DNA from: Antilocapra americana
Taxonomy: Eukaryota > Chordata > Mammalia > Artiodactyla > Antilocapridae
Direction of reading: 5' to 3'
DNA: 64,000 nucleotides
Assembly: GCA_007570785.1 (NCBI GenBank)
Contig: ML660201.1
Coordinates: 37,775,656-37,839,655, forward strand
In this document: one piece after another, positions 10,441 to 20,260 of the stretch
Layout: each line of letters opens with the position of its first letter
How positions within the stretch are numbered: position 1 is the first letter of the stretch
Notes under the pieces: generated by a model
What the model saw: the letters and a program-made list of their open reading frames with translations, nothing else
The model's database searches: none
What the model was told of the DNA's origin: nothing
Made by a program: the position numbers and the translations under genes

Positions 10441-11254
10441 TGGTGGCTAGATTTTCAGGAATGGGTTGACAGTCTTTCAGCTCACTTCAGTTAAATGGAA
10501 AAGTGATTTGCACAAAGGTAAATGAGATTTCATAGCGGTCTGTGTAGAACTGGCTGATGGACTTTTGCAGACAGTGAGAGGAAGTTTGAAAACCCAGCTG
10601 GAGAAATGATAAATTAGTGCTAACTGTCCTAATTATCCCTTGACACTCTGTGTTGAAACCTGACTAAATTTTGCTGAAACTTACAAATAGGAAAGAAATT
10701 TGAGGTTTAATAAATTATCCATAATAGAAATGCTTAAAAGAGAGAGAAGAAAGGGAGAGAGAAAGAGCATGAGTGAGCATCATAGCCTAAGAGCTGCTAT
10801 TGATCACCTGATAGCTTCTTGAGCCTTAGAAAGAGGCAGGAATTGGGTGAGGGAAATGTGTTAGACAAATTATAATTTTAATTGCCAACCTAACTGATGA
10901 TATTCAGCATGCTTGTGAGGTTAAGGAAAACTCTGAGTCAACTCCCAAGGTCATTACGTTAATAGACCTGGTAAGCATGTAATTTGCAGTGAGTTGATTT
11001 GTGAACATCATTGTTCTCTATAAACAGCATCATCATCATGCTAGCTTTAAAGGGTCATGCACTGACCACATGCGTTTGTTTCTTGGTGTTTTAGTACCGT
11101 CACCTTGTACTTACCCATCTTCTCTATTTTATAGTCTTAGGTTTAGCTCACATATAAGTCCATGTAAAATGCCTAGAGTGGTGGCTAGCTTACTTTTTTA
11201 ACAGCCATCTTATTCCAGTTTGGAGGACTCCAGTTTAAAAAGATTGCTGTAGCT
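10441..11254. other. unique sequence with a small purine tract
   Basis: A purine-only tract of AGAG/GAAA type lies at about 10739-10766. The rest is AT-rich single-copy-looking sequence without a recognisable feature. Confidence 0.45.
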
Positions 11255-11362
11255 GCTACAGCAGCTTCTTCTTCTTCTTCCTCCTCCTCCTCATTTATTT
11301 TTCTCCTCTTCCTCCTTTCTTCTCCCTCTTGCTCTTCCTCCTTTACTTCTTCTTTTATCTTT
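11255..11362. repeat. polypyrimidine tract (CTT/CCT)n
   Basis: An almost pure C/T run on the + strand, with CTT repeats passing into CCT repeats. Read on the minus strand it gives the Glu/Lys-rich frame at 11185-11475, which is a low-complexity artefact. Such tracts can form intramolecular triplexes. Confidence 0.85.
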
Positions 11363-12122
11363 CTATGGATCAGTAAGATTGGACTGTTTGCTCTTTCATC
11401 TTTCTCTCTGGAGTCTGGGCATTCTGTATTAATTCTGTACTTTCTCTCCTTTCTTAAAGCCTGTAGGATTTGCAAGAAATGTGTCCTTCTTCACTTAAGG
11501 AATCATCAGTGCTTTTAACTGTATAGGCAGCCTGCAGCAATTTGCTAAACTGGTTCTCCACAACTAGATGTTGTCTGTTTGCTGACTATTCTGTGTTAAA
11601 CGTGTTGCCTAGAATCACAAGGGATTCTCCAGATGACATAGGAGCAGGCGGTATATTGCAGTTCTTGGAACATCATAGGTTCTCTGTATATGTCTTAAGC
11701 TTGAGGGTGATTTCCCCACGTACAAAGCCTTAGGTCTGGATATTCTTACTGCAGATGAAGATCATTGAAAATAAAATGGTTAGAAAGATCCTTTTGGCAG
11801 GCACTGCTGTAAGGTGGAATTTCTTGTCTCCTTTCCATATTTTTGAAGACCATCGAATCTGTTCCATGATATGGAGTCCCATGGTGTAAACCATCCTCAA
11901 GATCAGTCGGTTATTGATAGATTTGCTCTTTGGTCTCATTGTGAATGAACGCTAACAGCAGAGTGAATTGTGAACTGCTATTCTTATGTAAGCAATCTCT
12001 GAGGGCTTTTTCCACACCGGGCAGACACTGACTGTTCTCGTACAAAACACTCATCAAGCTTTCACGCTAGTTATTTTCCTCAAAACAGGCATACAAAAGG
12101 CCTTTGGAGCCCTTTGGACTCT
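11363..12122. other. unique sequence, no gene seen
   Basis: Short frames lie on both strands (11542-11733 and 11730-11939), neither with a recognisable product. Confidence 0.45.
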
Positions 12123-12123
12123 T

Positions 12124-12647
12124 TCAGTTCAGTTTAGTCACTCAGTCATGTCCGACTCTTTGCGACTCCATGGACTGCAGCACGCCAGGCTTCCCAGAGT
12201 TTACTCAAACTCATGCCCTTTGAGTTGGTGATGCCATCTAACCATCTCATCCTCTATCGCTCCCTTCTCCTCCTGCCTTCAATCTTTCCCAGCATCAGGG
12301 TCTTTTCCAATGAGTCAGTTCTTCGCATCGGGTGGCCAAAGTATTAGAGCATAAGCTTCAGCATCAGTTCTTCCAATGAATATTCAGGACTGATTTCCTT
12401 TAGGAAAAAGGACTGGTTTGATCTTGTAGTCCAAGGTGCTCTCAAGAGTCTTCTCCAACACCACAGTTCAAAAACATCAGTTCTTTGGCACTCAGCTATC
12501 TTTATGGTTCAACTCTCATACCCATACATGACTACTGGAAAAACCATGCATAGCTTTGATTAGACAGATGTTTGTCAGCAAAGTAATGTCTCTGCTTTTT
12601 AATATGCTTTCTTGGCTTGTCATAGCTTTTCTTCCAAGGAGCAAGCT
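12124..12647 (-). mobile_element. BovB LINE 3' portion
   Basis: The + strand runs from 'cagttcagtttagtcactca' through 'cagcatcagggtcttttcc', 'ccaacaccacagttc', 'catgactactggaaaaacc' to 'cttccaaggagcaagc', the reverse complement of the last part of the BovB reverse transcriptase and 3' end. A short segment after 'cacgccaggcttccc' is missing relative to other copies here. Frames are broken. Confidence 0.9.
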
Positions 12648-13970
12648 TGGAGTGACAATTGGAAGCATAATTTAATGATAAGCAGCTAATTCATTAAACA
12701 TTGGAGGGGTCTTATAATCTTTTGAGTCTGAAAGCTCTGGACATTTTCTGTAGAACAACTCAGGTACACATACAATGTTTGCATTTAATCTGGGGGGCTC
12801 CTCTTGCCCCCAACACCTATTCAAGGATTGTTCAACTGAATTTACCTGAATTTTTGTCTTCCACTTCAGTATTTAAGTGTAGTTAGTATCACTAACCTAA
12901 ATTGATGGGATGAATCTTGAGGCAGGTCACAAACAGTCATGTCCTCCCCAACTGAGAGATTTGAAATTGTGAACTATTTCCCTCACTTATGAGAATTATT
13001 TGCTCTGAAGACTGAGACTAGCTCTGCTCACTCTTCGCTATGTGGCTTTAGGCAAATGTCTTGATACTCTCTCGAGCTTTGTTTTCTTGTCTGTGAAACT
13101 GAAATAAGAATATAGTTCCCTCCTGCATAGGATTTTGTGAGTAATTCAGAAGGCCACAGATGGCTTTCCTGGTGTACTCTTTTTGTAGGTATCAGTTATT
13201 TATTGCAACCCAGCAGCAGGTCAGCTTCTCTTCTAGCTTGGATCAAGGAGCGCTGATCAGAGAGTCAGCGGAAACCATGGGAGAGCAAGCAGTAAAGGTG
13301 AATCTCAGTTTATTTCCAGCCCCTTCATCTCACCCTATTAATGGGTTCCAGATTCTTATTAATGTTGAGCACACTGGTTTCCAAGTAACCTGAACTTGAC
13401 TTACTAGAAAAAAGGAGCTGAATATGCAGAGCTAGTTCTTCATGTTGAAAACTGTAGTCTACCAGATGTCACTGGGGGAAGAGGGTGGGGTGGATATTCT
13501 CTCCAGACATGCAGGTTGTCTGTGAAGCACCCCCTAAGATGGCTATTTGCTCCACTGAGGGGCTTTATGCTATATTTCTTGCATCATGAATTTTTTTTTT
13601 TTTAATGGACAATTGAATGATTGAGCAACCCTTTCTTCCATAGCCCTGCCAAGACAGGACAGTATTCTGGCATCAAACTGTACAACATGAAGTGGGGATT
13701 TTCTTAACCTTTGAAGACTAGGTATGACCTTAAACCAACCTTACAAATCATGGAAACTCGTTCCAGTCAGCTATTAAATTGGGTTTCCCTCTTCAAAAGA
13801 CTAAGTATGACTTGACATTACAATTAAGAAACTTGAGCGTTAGAAAGTGAAATTTGAGAGTTACGAAGTTTAGACTTAAGTCTCAAGTCAAATTCAAGCG
13901 TGCAAAGTTGGAAGTTTAGCTGGAATTGTGTTTGATGTTAGGTTTTAAATTTGATAGGGTTTTGTTCTTT
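12648..13970. other. unique sequence, no feature seen
   Basis: A T12-13 run lies near 13590-13602. The 77-codon frame at 13160-13393 has no domain signature. Confidence 0.45.
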
Positions 13971-14025
13971 CATATATGTATGTATGTGTGTATGCATATG
14001 TGTGTATTATGTATATATGTATGTT
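13971..14025. repeat. imperfect (TATG/TG)n microsatellite
   Basis: 'atatatgtatgtatgtgtg' followed by similar units. It lies just before a Bov-tA SINE. Confidence 0.7.
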
Positions 14026-14052
14026 CTCAGTGTTCCTACTAGATTTCCTTTG

Positions 14053-14260
14053 TGGGCTTCAGGTGGCTCATTGGTAAAGAATCTGCCTGCCAATGTGGAA
14101 GATGCGTGTTTGATCCCTGGGTTGGGAAGATCCCCTGCAGAAAGAAATTGCAACCCACTCCATTATTCTTGCCTGGAAAATCCCATGGACAGAGAAGCCT
14201 GGTCGGCTGCATTCTATGGGGTCGGGGTCACAGAAGAGTCTATTATGATGTAGCAGCTAA
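14053..14260 (+). mobile_element. Bov-tA SINE
   Basis: 'gggcttcaggtggctcattg', 'tttgatccctgggttggga', 'tcttgcctggaaaatccca' and 'ggacagagaagcctggtcgg' follow Bov-tA from the tRNA-like head to the BovB-like tail. The two overlapping + frames here (13951-14253 and 14052-14420) are translations of the SINE. Confidence 0.9.
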
Positions 14261-14560
14261 ATATGAACAAAGATCTCCTTTGCGGCTTGATCTTACAGCC
14301 ATGGGTTTTTGTTATCCTGGACAGCGCTGTCAGAAGGAAGAGCAGAGCCCGGTACACTCAGAGCTCAGACTCACGCAGCCCGTACGTAGCGGGATGCATC
14401 CCAGCAAAGTCTGGGATTGATGGCTGTCCTGTGGCCCCCTGAGCGGGCCCCTCCACCCGTCCTGTCCTACCTGCAGCGGTCCCCGCAGCCACTTCCACTG
14501 GCTGACCCTTGGGGATATTTGTTATGCAAACACTCTGCCATCTGCTGTGCTGTGGGGGCT
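14261..14560. other. CpG-richer, GC-richer patch
   Basis: Between about 14280 and 14500 I count roughly eleven CpG dinucleotides, well above the surrounding CpG-poor sequence, in a GC-rich context with sites such as 'gcagcccgtacgtagcggg'. Frames are open on both strands (14358-14693 minus, 14417-14653 plus), but none resembles a known protein. It does not reach CpG-island length. Confidence 0.4.
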
Positions 14561-15204
14561 TCCAGGCTAGTCCAGAAACAGGTGTGGTGTCAAAGCAGCT
14601 TAGTGAGTAAACAAGTTGAAGGGAGGATTGGAGTACAGCCCGCCCTGTTTTGAGCTTCATCATTGACCCATGAGCCTGGACCGGCCATGACATGTCTCAT
14701 CGGTGGCTGGCCCTTCGTGTCTCTTCTGGGCTCCAATTCAACACCCCAAGGCTTTATGGTAGGATGCTTGGGGCTGGCATTTGACTTGCTGGTGGAAACT
14801 GGCACGGTGGTGTGAATCCCTCTGTGGAAGCACCTCCCTTAACCTGTTTTCTCAGAGGCTTGGCATTGCAGAGCCACAAGAATGTGTTCCTCTTGTCAGA
14901 TGAAGCATGGATTTCTTTTTCCCTTTTTTAAATTCCCGTGAAGAATAAGTTATTTGGCTGAAATGATGAAAGTGGAACTTCTTTTGCGATGATGGGCTAA
15001 TTCAGTTCTAATTGTTTCCCTTGACAGTAGCTTGTCAGTATCACTGACAAAAGTGTGTGCACCTTCATTAACAGAATTGTTGGTTACGTCATGTTTTAAA
15101 AAACATAATGAGCATCTATTTCTATTAAAAATAATACTTTTTAAAAATAAGTTGCAACTTATAAAAGTGCTTCACATCACATGCTTTAATTATTTTGCAT
15201 GTAG
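14561..15204. other. unique sequence, no feature seen
   Basis: I see no repeat family or gene in these 640 bases. Confidence 0.45.
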
Positions 15205-15365
15205 CACACTAGTGAAGAGGGTAAGGCTTTGTAACCAGAATGCCAAGGTTCAGATTCTGGTTCCCCTCCTTAATACCTGCGTGACCTTGGGCAAGTTGTT
15301 TAACAGCTCTGATCTTCAGTTACCTCATCTGTAAAAAGGTGATAATGGTAGCGCCTGGCTTTGCA
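15205..15365 (+). mobile_element. MIR SINE
   Basis: 'gaccttgggcaagttgttta' followed by 'cagttacctcatctgtaaaa' is the diagnostic MIR core, with preceding head sequence 'ttcagattctggttcccc'. Confidence 0.8.
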
Positions 15366-15399
15366 GGCACTATTATAATAGTTTTATATTATAAAACAT

Positions 15400-15505
15400 T
15401 TTTATATTTCCAACATTGTGTGAAGTGTGCATTTTATCTTTATTTAAAAGGTGAGGTGACTGAGGCTCAGAGGGGGAATAGTGACTTGCTCAGGGGCTAG
15501 AATCC
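15400..15505 (-). mobile_element. MIR SINE, opposite orientation
   Basis: 'ggtgaggtgactgaggctca' and 'agtgacttgctcaggggct' match the reverse complement of the MIR core. It lies close to and facing the MIR at 15205-15365. Confidence 0.6.
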
Positions 15506-15985
15506 AATCAGAGGCACCCTGAATGGAAATACGGACCCATGACATCTCATTTACTGAGAAAATGTTGGCTGAGTCCGACTGACTTCACTCACACAGCCTG
15601 GTTTCTGTAGCCCCAGTCTCCTTGAAATGTGGCTGATAAGCATAGCTCCCAGTGATAGCTTTTAAACCACAACATTTCATGGTCTGCGTCAGAGGAGAAT
15701 GGAATCTGGAAGTTTGCTTTAAGGAGAAGCCTCTCTCAGGTAACATATTCTAAGCTGAGAAAGCAGAGAGGGCTTTGTAAACTGGTATTTGAGAAGTCCT
15801 AAATCCTCCTCTTCACAGGATGAGTGGCACCTCTCTTCAGTTAAAAATACATTACATGCTCACACTTGGATATTGTTTAAGAATATGCATAACACTTTTT
15901 AAAAATACAGCCCATGTATAACCAGTTTTATCTTTAAAAAAAAAAATGATCAGCTACTAACCTGAAAGAGTGTGTGATGAACAGT
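15506..15985. other. unique sequence, no feature seen
   Basis: Nothing recognisable besides an A-rich run near 15937-15947. Confidence 0.45.
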
Positions 15986-15989
15986 AACA

Positions 15990-16230
15990 TCCTTTGTAGG
16001 GTGTTGTTTTAAGCTCAGGTTTAGAAGTTCTGTAAGACTCAGTACCTGTCTTCCAGGAGTTTGCAGTTGTGTAGGAAGGATATGAAATGCACAGAAATAG
16101 CCAAAAGTGCAAAGAGGCATGTCATAAGAACCACACATTAAGTTCAAGGTCAAAAGTAAAGACTGTGGATTCAGATGGTTAGGGAAGTTCCCTGAGTGTA
16201 AGAGAATGTTCTGTGTCAGTGAAAAAGCTG
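15990..16230 (-). mobile_element. L2 LINE 3' fragment (weak)
   Basis: 'gtacctgtcttccaggagtt', 'tgcagttgtgtaggaagg' and 'ttagggaagttccctgag' resemble the reverse complement of L2 (consensus 'ccctgccctcaaggagctt' and 'gggaaggcctccctgagg'). It is highly diverged. Confidence 0.4.
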
Positions 16231-16239
16231 TTCTATGAG

Positions 16240-16255
16240 AAAAAAAAAAAAAAAA
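16240..16255. repeat. A16 homopolymer
   Basis: A pure A run without a recognisable retroposed body upstream. Confidence 0.8.
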
Positions 16256-16690
16256 GATAATAAATAGTCTGTGTGAAGTATAAGAGGCAGGAGCCACTAG
16301 TAGGATTAACTATGGTTGCTTGTTTTTAGGTTTTAGGATGCTGTCATTTCATTAATAACTTGGACATCTTTAAAGTGGAATCATTAAATCCATTCTTTAA
16401 AGAAGCACATCAGCATAAATAAAGTTAGTAACTGTGAAGCAGACTTATCATCATTGCATCCAGAAACACCCCCAGTCCCATTGTCATGTTTGGGGGCCTG
16501 GGTCCTTACTGCTGACACAGTTGTGAAGTTGTGGTGGTGATTCTCATATGTTCTCTCTGTTCTGTGACTAAGCTGCTGTCAACATCAATTGCAAGTAGCA
16601 TCCATTTTCAGTGCCTTTCTTCTGCTGTACTAGACACAGAGCATCATGAAACCATTTGGAAGATGAAGAATATAGGGAGGCACACGATTG
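16256..16690. other. unique sequence, no feature seen
   Basis: The frame at 16531-16722 runs into the following SINE and is not a gene. Confidence 0.45.
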
Positions 16691-16700
16691 CGTGCGTGCG

Positions 16701-16922
16701 TATGTGTGCGCCCAGTCTCTGAGTCGTGTCCAACTCTTTGTGACCCCATGGACTGTAGCCCACCAGGCTCCTCTATCCATGGGGTTTCCCAGGTAAGAAT
16801 ACTGGAGTGGGTTGCCATTTCCTCCTCCAGGGGATCTTTCCCACCCAGGGATCAAACTTGTGTCTCTTATGTCTCTTGCATTGGCATCCAGATTCCTTAG
16901 CACTAAGCCACCCAGGAAGCCC
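16701..16922 (-). mobile_element. Bov-tA SINE
   Basis: The + strand reads 'gagtcgtgtccaactctttg', 'ggtaagaatactggagtggg', 'ccaggggatctttcccaccc' and ends 'gccacccaggaagccca', the reverse complement of Bov-tA. A short GTGC-type tail ('gcgtgcgtgcgtatgtgtgc') lies at its 3' (left) end. All frames between 16568 and 17033 are translations of it. Confidence 0.92.
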
Positions 16923-17594
16923 ATATTCTATGTAAAATCTCTAATAAGTGGTTTAATAAAATGCAAGTGCTCTGCATTCAAGGATGAAATACTGGATTTC
17001 ACCTATGTTTTGGTCACTGACTATTTGATCTAGGCACTAGAAATACTGCCTTTGTAGCACCTTCCTAGAGATTTTGATTGGTCTTGGTATATACTTACAA
17101 AGAAGCGTTAGTAGGGAAATAATTTGGTCTTAGTGGAGAAGACATGTATCGATCCAACTGAAATATTCTACAAATTGATTTTAGCATTAGTATTGCTTTA
17201 AAACTGGCATCCGTATCCCCATTGGGAAGCTTAATTATGAAAGCAATTCTTAAATGTACAATACCAGGAAAACAGAATACAAGTCACTCAAGGCTGATGT
17301 GTGCCTTGTATTTGTGGGGTCTTATCAGCAGGCCAGTTCTCATTTGTTTAGCTTCAAAGTAGCTATGTGTAGGAATGAATAATAGAACTATTTGTGTAGG
17401 AGCATAGCTGGGACAAGAGAGTAAACTTTGGTCTTAATGCTCTGGATTTTTATCCCATACTGGCAAGTCCTATGACCTTGGGACTTGGGACAAATGGGAC
17501 AAATAAGGGACAAATCTCTTATTTCCCTTCTCCTGCCTCCTTTTTCTTCCTTCTCATTTTCACCCTTTCCCTCATCTCCTCCTTCTTGCATGTG
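16923..17594. other. unique sequence, pyrimidine-rich near the end
   Basis: A C/T-rich tract lies at about 17517-17588; its reverse translation is the Glu/Lys-rich frame at 17388-17591. Nothing else is seen. Confidence 0.45.
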
Positions 17595-17800
17595 TTAGAA
17601 CTCTTTGAGGCTCAAGTGGCAGAATGCTCAAACTGGCTAATGTAAGTGGAGGATTTATAGAGCCACAGTTAGAGAGTCCAGATCGAGTTACTGACTTCAG
17701 GTATGGCTTGATCCAGGAACCCAGTGCCCTCAGTATTTCTCAGTGTTTCCTTTCTTGCTCTGTGTGTTCCTCTTTCTGTGCATCACTTGTAAATCACAGG
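17595..17800. mobile_element. old interspersed repeat, unassigned
   Basis: 'gctcaagtggcagaatgctc', 'aaactggctaatgtaagtgg' and 'ggtatggcttgatccagg' resemble a known mammalian interspersed repeat with the phrases 'tggctcatgtaactgaaaag' and 'ggcatggctggatcc'. I cannot name the family. Confidence 0.35.
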
Positions 17801-18112
17801 AACAGGCGTTCACCTCGATGTGGAGATGGCAGTGGTGAGTTAAGCATCCTGGCTGACATATGTCTATGTAAGGAGCAGCAGGGAGATGGGTGTCTAGTTA
17901 GCTGGCTTGGAGCCTGTCCATAAAGATACTCAAGAGTCAAGGTGTGTCATCTCAATTTAATTCTGAATGCATTCAGTACTCACTGAGATAACGAGGAAGA
18001 GACAGAGATGAGAAGAAAGATACTCTGTAGAGAATAACAAGATAGCAGTGAGGTGGATGAGCCTGAAGGCTGGGATACTAAAGTATCTATCTTTTTCTCT
18101 TTCTTCTAAATA
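17801..18112. other. unique sequence, no feature seen
   Basis: Nothing recognisable here. Confidence 0.4.
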
Positions 18113-18412
18113 ATTGTATTTATTTATTTAATTTTTGGTTATGCTGGGTCTTCATTCTTTTGGGCAAGCTTTCTCTAATGCGATGAGCAGGGGCTACTCC
18201 TTGTGGTGCAAGGGCTTCTCATTGTCACAGCGTCTCTTGGTGCAGAGCAAGAGTTCTAGGCTCACAGGCTTCAGTCGTTGTGGGCTTAGTTGCTCCATGG
18301 CCTGTTGAATCTTCCCAGACCAGAGGTGGAACCTGTGTCCTCTGCACTGACAGGAGGATTCTTATTCACTTGGTGAATATTCACATACTTCCTTGGTGCT
18401 ACCAAGGAAGTC
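18113..18412 (-). mobile_element. CHR-type SINE
   Basis: 'ttatgctgggtcttcattc', 'agctttctctaatgcgatga', 'gaatcttcccagaccagagg' and 'taccaaggaagtct' give the reverse complement of a CHR SINE. About 25 extra bases lie before the final head sequence, at roughly 18372-18397. Confidence 0.8.
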
Positions 18413-18750
18413 TAGTATCTTCTAGAGATTATAATAGAGCCAGGGTGAGGCAAGTGAATTTATAAGGAAGTGTTAAATATGAGTTAAATTCAAGATCCCA
18501 TTAGCTAAAGAATTTTAGTAGAACCCCATAGAGCCTCGAAATCTGTCAGGATCATTTACATTGTAGGCCAAATTAGATCAAACAGCAAATACTGGGTGAT
18601 GCATCATTTTAGTTGAAGAAGGTCTCAGTCCTCTTTCTAAATACCAGAATACCATTAACAGCCTGTACGGTATTGGGTTTTACCCTGAAAATTTAAATTC
18701 AGAAAGGCTGTGATTTCTGTTTGCAACATCAGGCAGTGCTAGGAAATCTC
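18413..18750. other. unique sequence, no feature seen
   Basis: No repeat or gene recognised in these 340 bases. Confidence 0.45.
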
Positions 18751-18754
18751 ATTC

Positions 18755-18885
18755 ACTCATTTGTTGAGTGTTTACCGAGCACCTCCTGAGGAACATCCAG
18801 GGTCAAAACACAGCCTAGTATTTTGTATACACAGGTTGTCAACAGGACACATGTGACCCCTAACCTCATGAAGCTGCTAGTCTGC
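18755..18885 (-). mobile_element. L2 LINE 3' fragment
   Basis: 'cattcactcatttgttgagt', 'gtttaccgagcacctcctga' and 'cctaacctcatgaagctgct' match the reverse complement of the L2 3' end. Confidence 0.5.
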
Positions 18886-19093
18886 CAAGGTCTCTCAGCC
18901 CCCACATTTACCTAAAACAACTCATCCTGATTCTTATAAGGATGATTTTTAGGAAAGACATCTGGAAAATGTGATCAATAGCCCTATTCTACTCCAGACT
19001 CCTCCTCTTGACCCTACTGTATATATGTTTGAAATTTTTCATGAAAAAATATTTCCTGAAATCTTTTTTTCTTGATTTGTGGCAAAACCCTAT

Positions 19094-19107
19094 CATAATT
19101 ATTTTTA
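19094..19107. repeat. target-site duplication, left copy
   Basis: The 14 bases 'cataattattttta' recur exactly at 20247-20260 and bracket the L1 insertion between them. Confidence 0.85.
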
Positions 19108-19728
19108 TTTATTTTTTTTTCTTTTTTTTTTTTATTATTGTTTTTGCCATACATTGTCATGATATCACCATGCGTTTACATATGCTTCCCCTCCGGGTCC
19201 CCCCTCCCTCCTCCCTCCCCCCCCGGGAAATCTCGCTGCACCAGTCCCGAGCATCAATCCTGGGCTGGCAATTGATTAGACACATGACAATTAACATGCT
19301 TCAATGCCCTTCTCCCATCTCATCCCACCCTTACCCTCATCCACAAAGTCCACAAGTCTATTCTATACATCTGCGTTCCTTTTGTTGTCTCCCATGTTGG
19401 GTTCTCATTACTGTCTTTCTAAATTCCATATATATGTGTTAATATACTGTATTGTTGTTTTTGCTTCTGGCTTACTTCACTCTGGATAATGGGCTCCAGT
19501 TTCGTCCATCTGAGCAGAATTGCTTCAAATGAATTTTTTTTTAATGCTGAGTAATATTCCATTGTGTATATATACCACAGCTTTCTTATCCATTCGTCAG
19601 TTGATGGGCATCTAGGTTGCTTCCATGTCCTGGCTATTGTAAACAATGCAGCGATGAACATTGGGGTACACGTGGCTCTTTCAGTTCTGGTTTCCTCGGT
19701 GTATATGCCCAGCAGTGGGATTGCATGA
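19108..19728 (-). mobile_element. L1 LINE 3' end (ORF2 C-terminus, 3' UTR, poly-A)
   Basis: The segment opens with a T-rich run (19108-19137, the poly-A tail read on the other strand), then C-rich L1 3' UTR. The minus-strand frame 19419-19760 includes the C-terminus of L1 ORF2 protein ([16 protein letters not shown], then LWYIYTMEYYSA and SEVSQKQKQQYSILTHIYGI in order). It is the non-inverted half of one insertion; the 5' half follows in opposite orientation at 19729. Confidence 0.92.
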
Positions 19729-20246
19729 CCCACCTCCCAGAATATTGGAAATAAAAACACGAATAAACAAATGGGACCTAATTAAAATTAAAAGCTTTTG
19801 CACAACAAAGGAAACTATAAGCAAAGTGAAAAGACAGCCTTCAGAATGGGAGAAAATAATAGCCAATGAAGTAACAGACAAACAATTAATCTCAAAAATT
19901 TACAAACAACTCCTGCAGCTCCATTCTAGAAAAATAAACAACCCAATTAAAAAGTGGGCCAAAGAACTTAACAGACATTTCTCCAAGGAAGATATAAAAA
20001 TGGCTAACAAACACATGAAAAGATGCTCAACATCACTCATTATCAGAGAAATGCAAATCAAAACTACAATGAGGTACCACTTTACACCAGTCAGAATGGC
20101 TGCCATCCAAAAGTCTACAAGCAATAAATGCTGGAGAGGATGTGGAGAAAAGGGAACCCTCTTACACTGTTGGTGGGAATGCAAACTAGTACAGCCACTA
20201 TGGAAAACAGTGTGGAGGTTCCTTAAAAAGCTGCAAATAGACCTGC
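19729..20246 (+). mobile_element. L1 LINE ORF2 segment, inverted half of the same insertion
   Basis: The plus frame 19661-20251 reads typical L1 ORF2 C-terminal sequence ([18 protein letters not shown], then [20 protein letters not shown], then [18 protein letters not shown], ending KKLQIDLP). In L1 ORF2 this is immediately upstream of the region encoded on the minus strand at 19108-19728, so the two segments are adjacent parts of one element with the 5' part flipped. It codes for no intact protein. Confidence 0.92.
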
Positions 20247-20260
20247 CATAATTATTTTTA
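20247..20260. repeat. target-site duplication, right copy
   Basis: Exact repeat of 19094-19107. The first bases ('cata') also continue the L1 consensus, so a few bases of microhomology blur the junction. Confidence 0.85.

Noticed and set aside
11185..11475. Glu-rich acidic protein
   Set aside because: Translation of a simple polypyrimidine tract; low complexity and no conserved flanks.
14052..14420. 122-codon plus frame as an exon
   Set aside because: The first two thirds are Bov-tA SINE; only the CpG-richer right end is retained as a finding.
16240..16255. Poly-A run as evidence of a processed pseudogene
   Set aside because: No recognisable cDNA-like body lies upstream; the sequence there looks like an old L2. 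The A-runs at 22063, 39305 and 60287 were rejected for the same lack of a body.
19661..20251. The longest plus frame (196 codons) as a host gene
   Set aside because: Its residues are L1 ORF2 C-terminal sequence and it spans an inversion junction; the start lies in the antisense half of the same L1.
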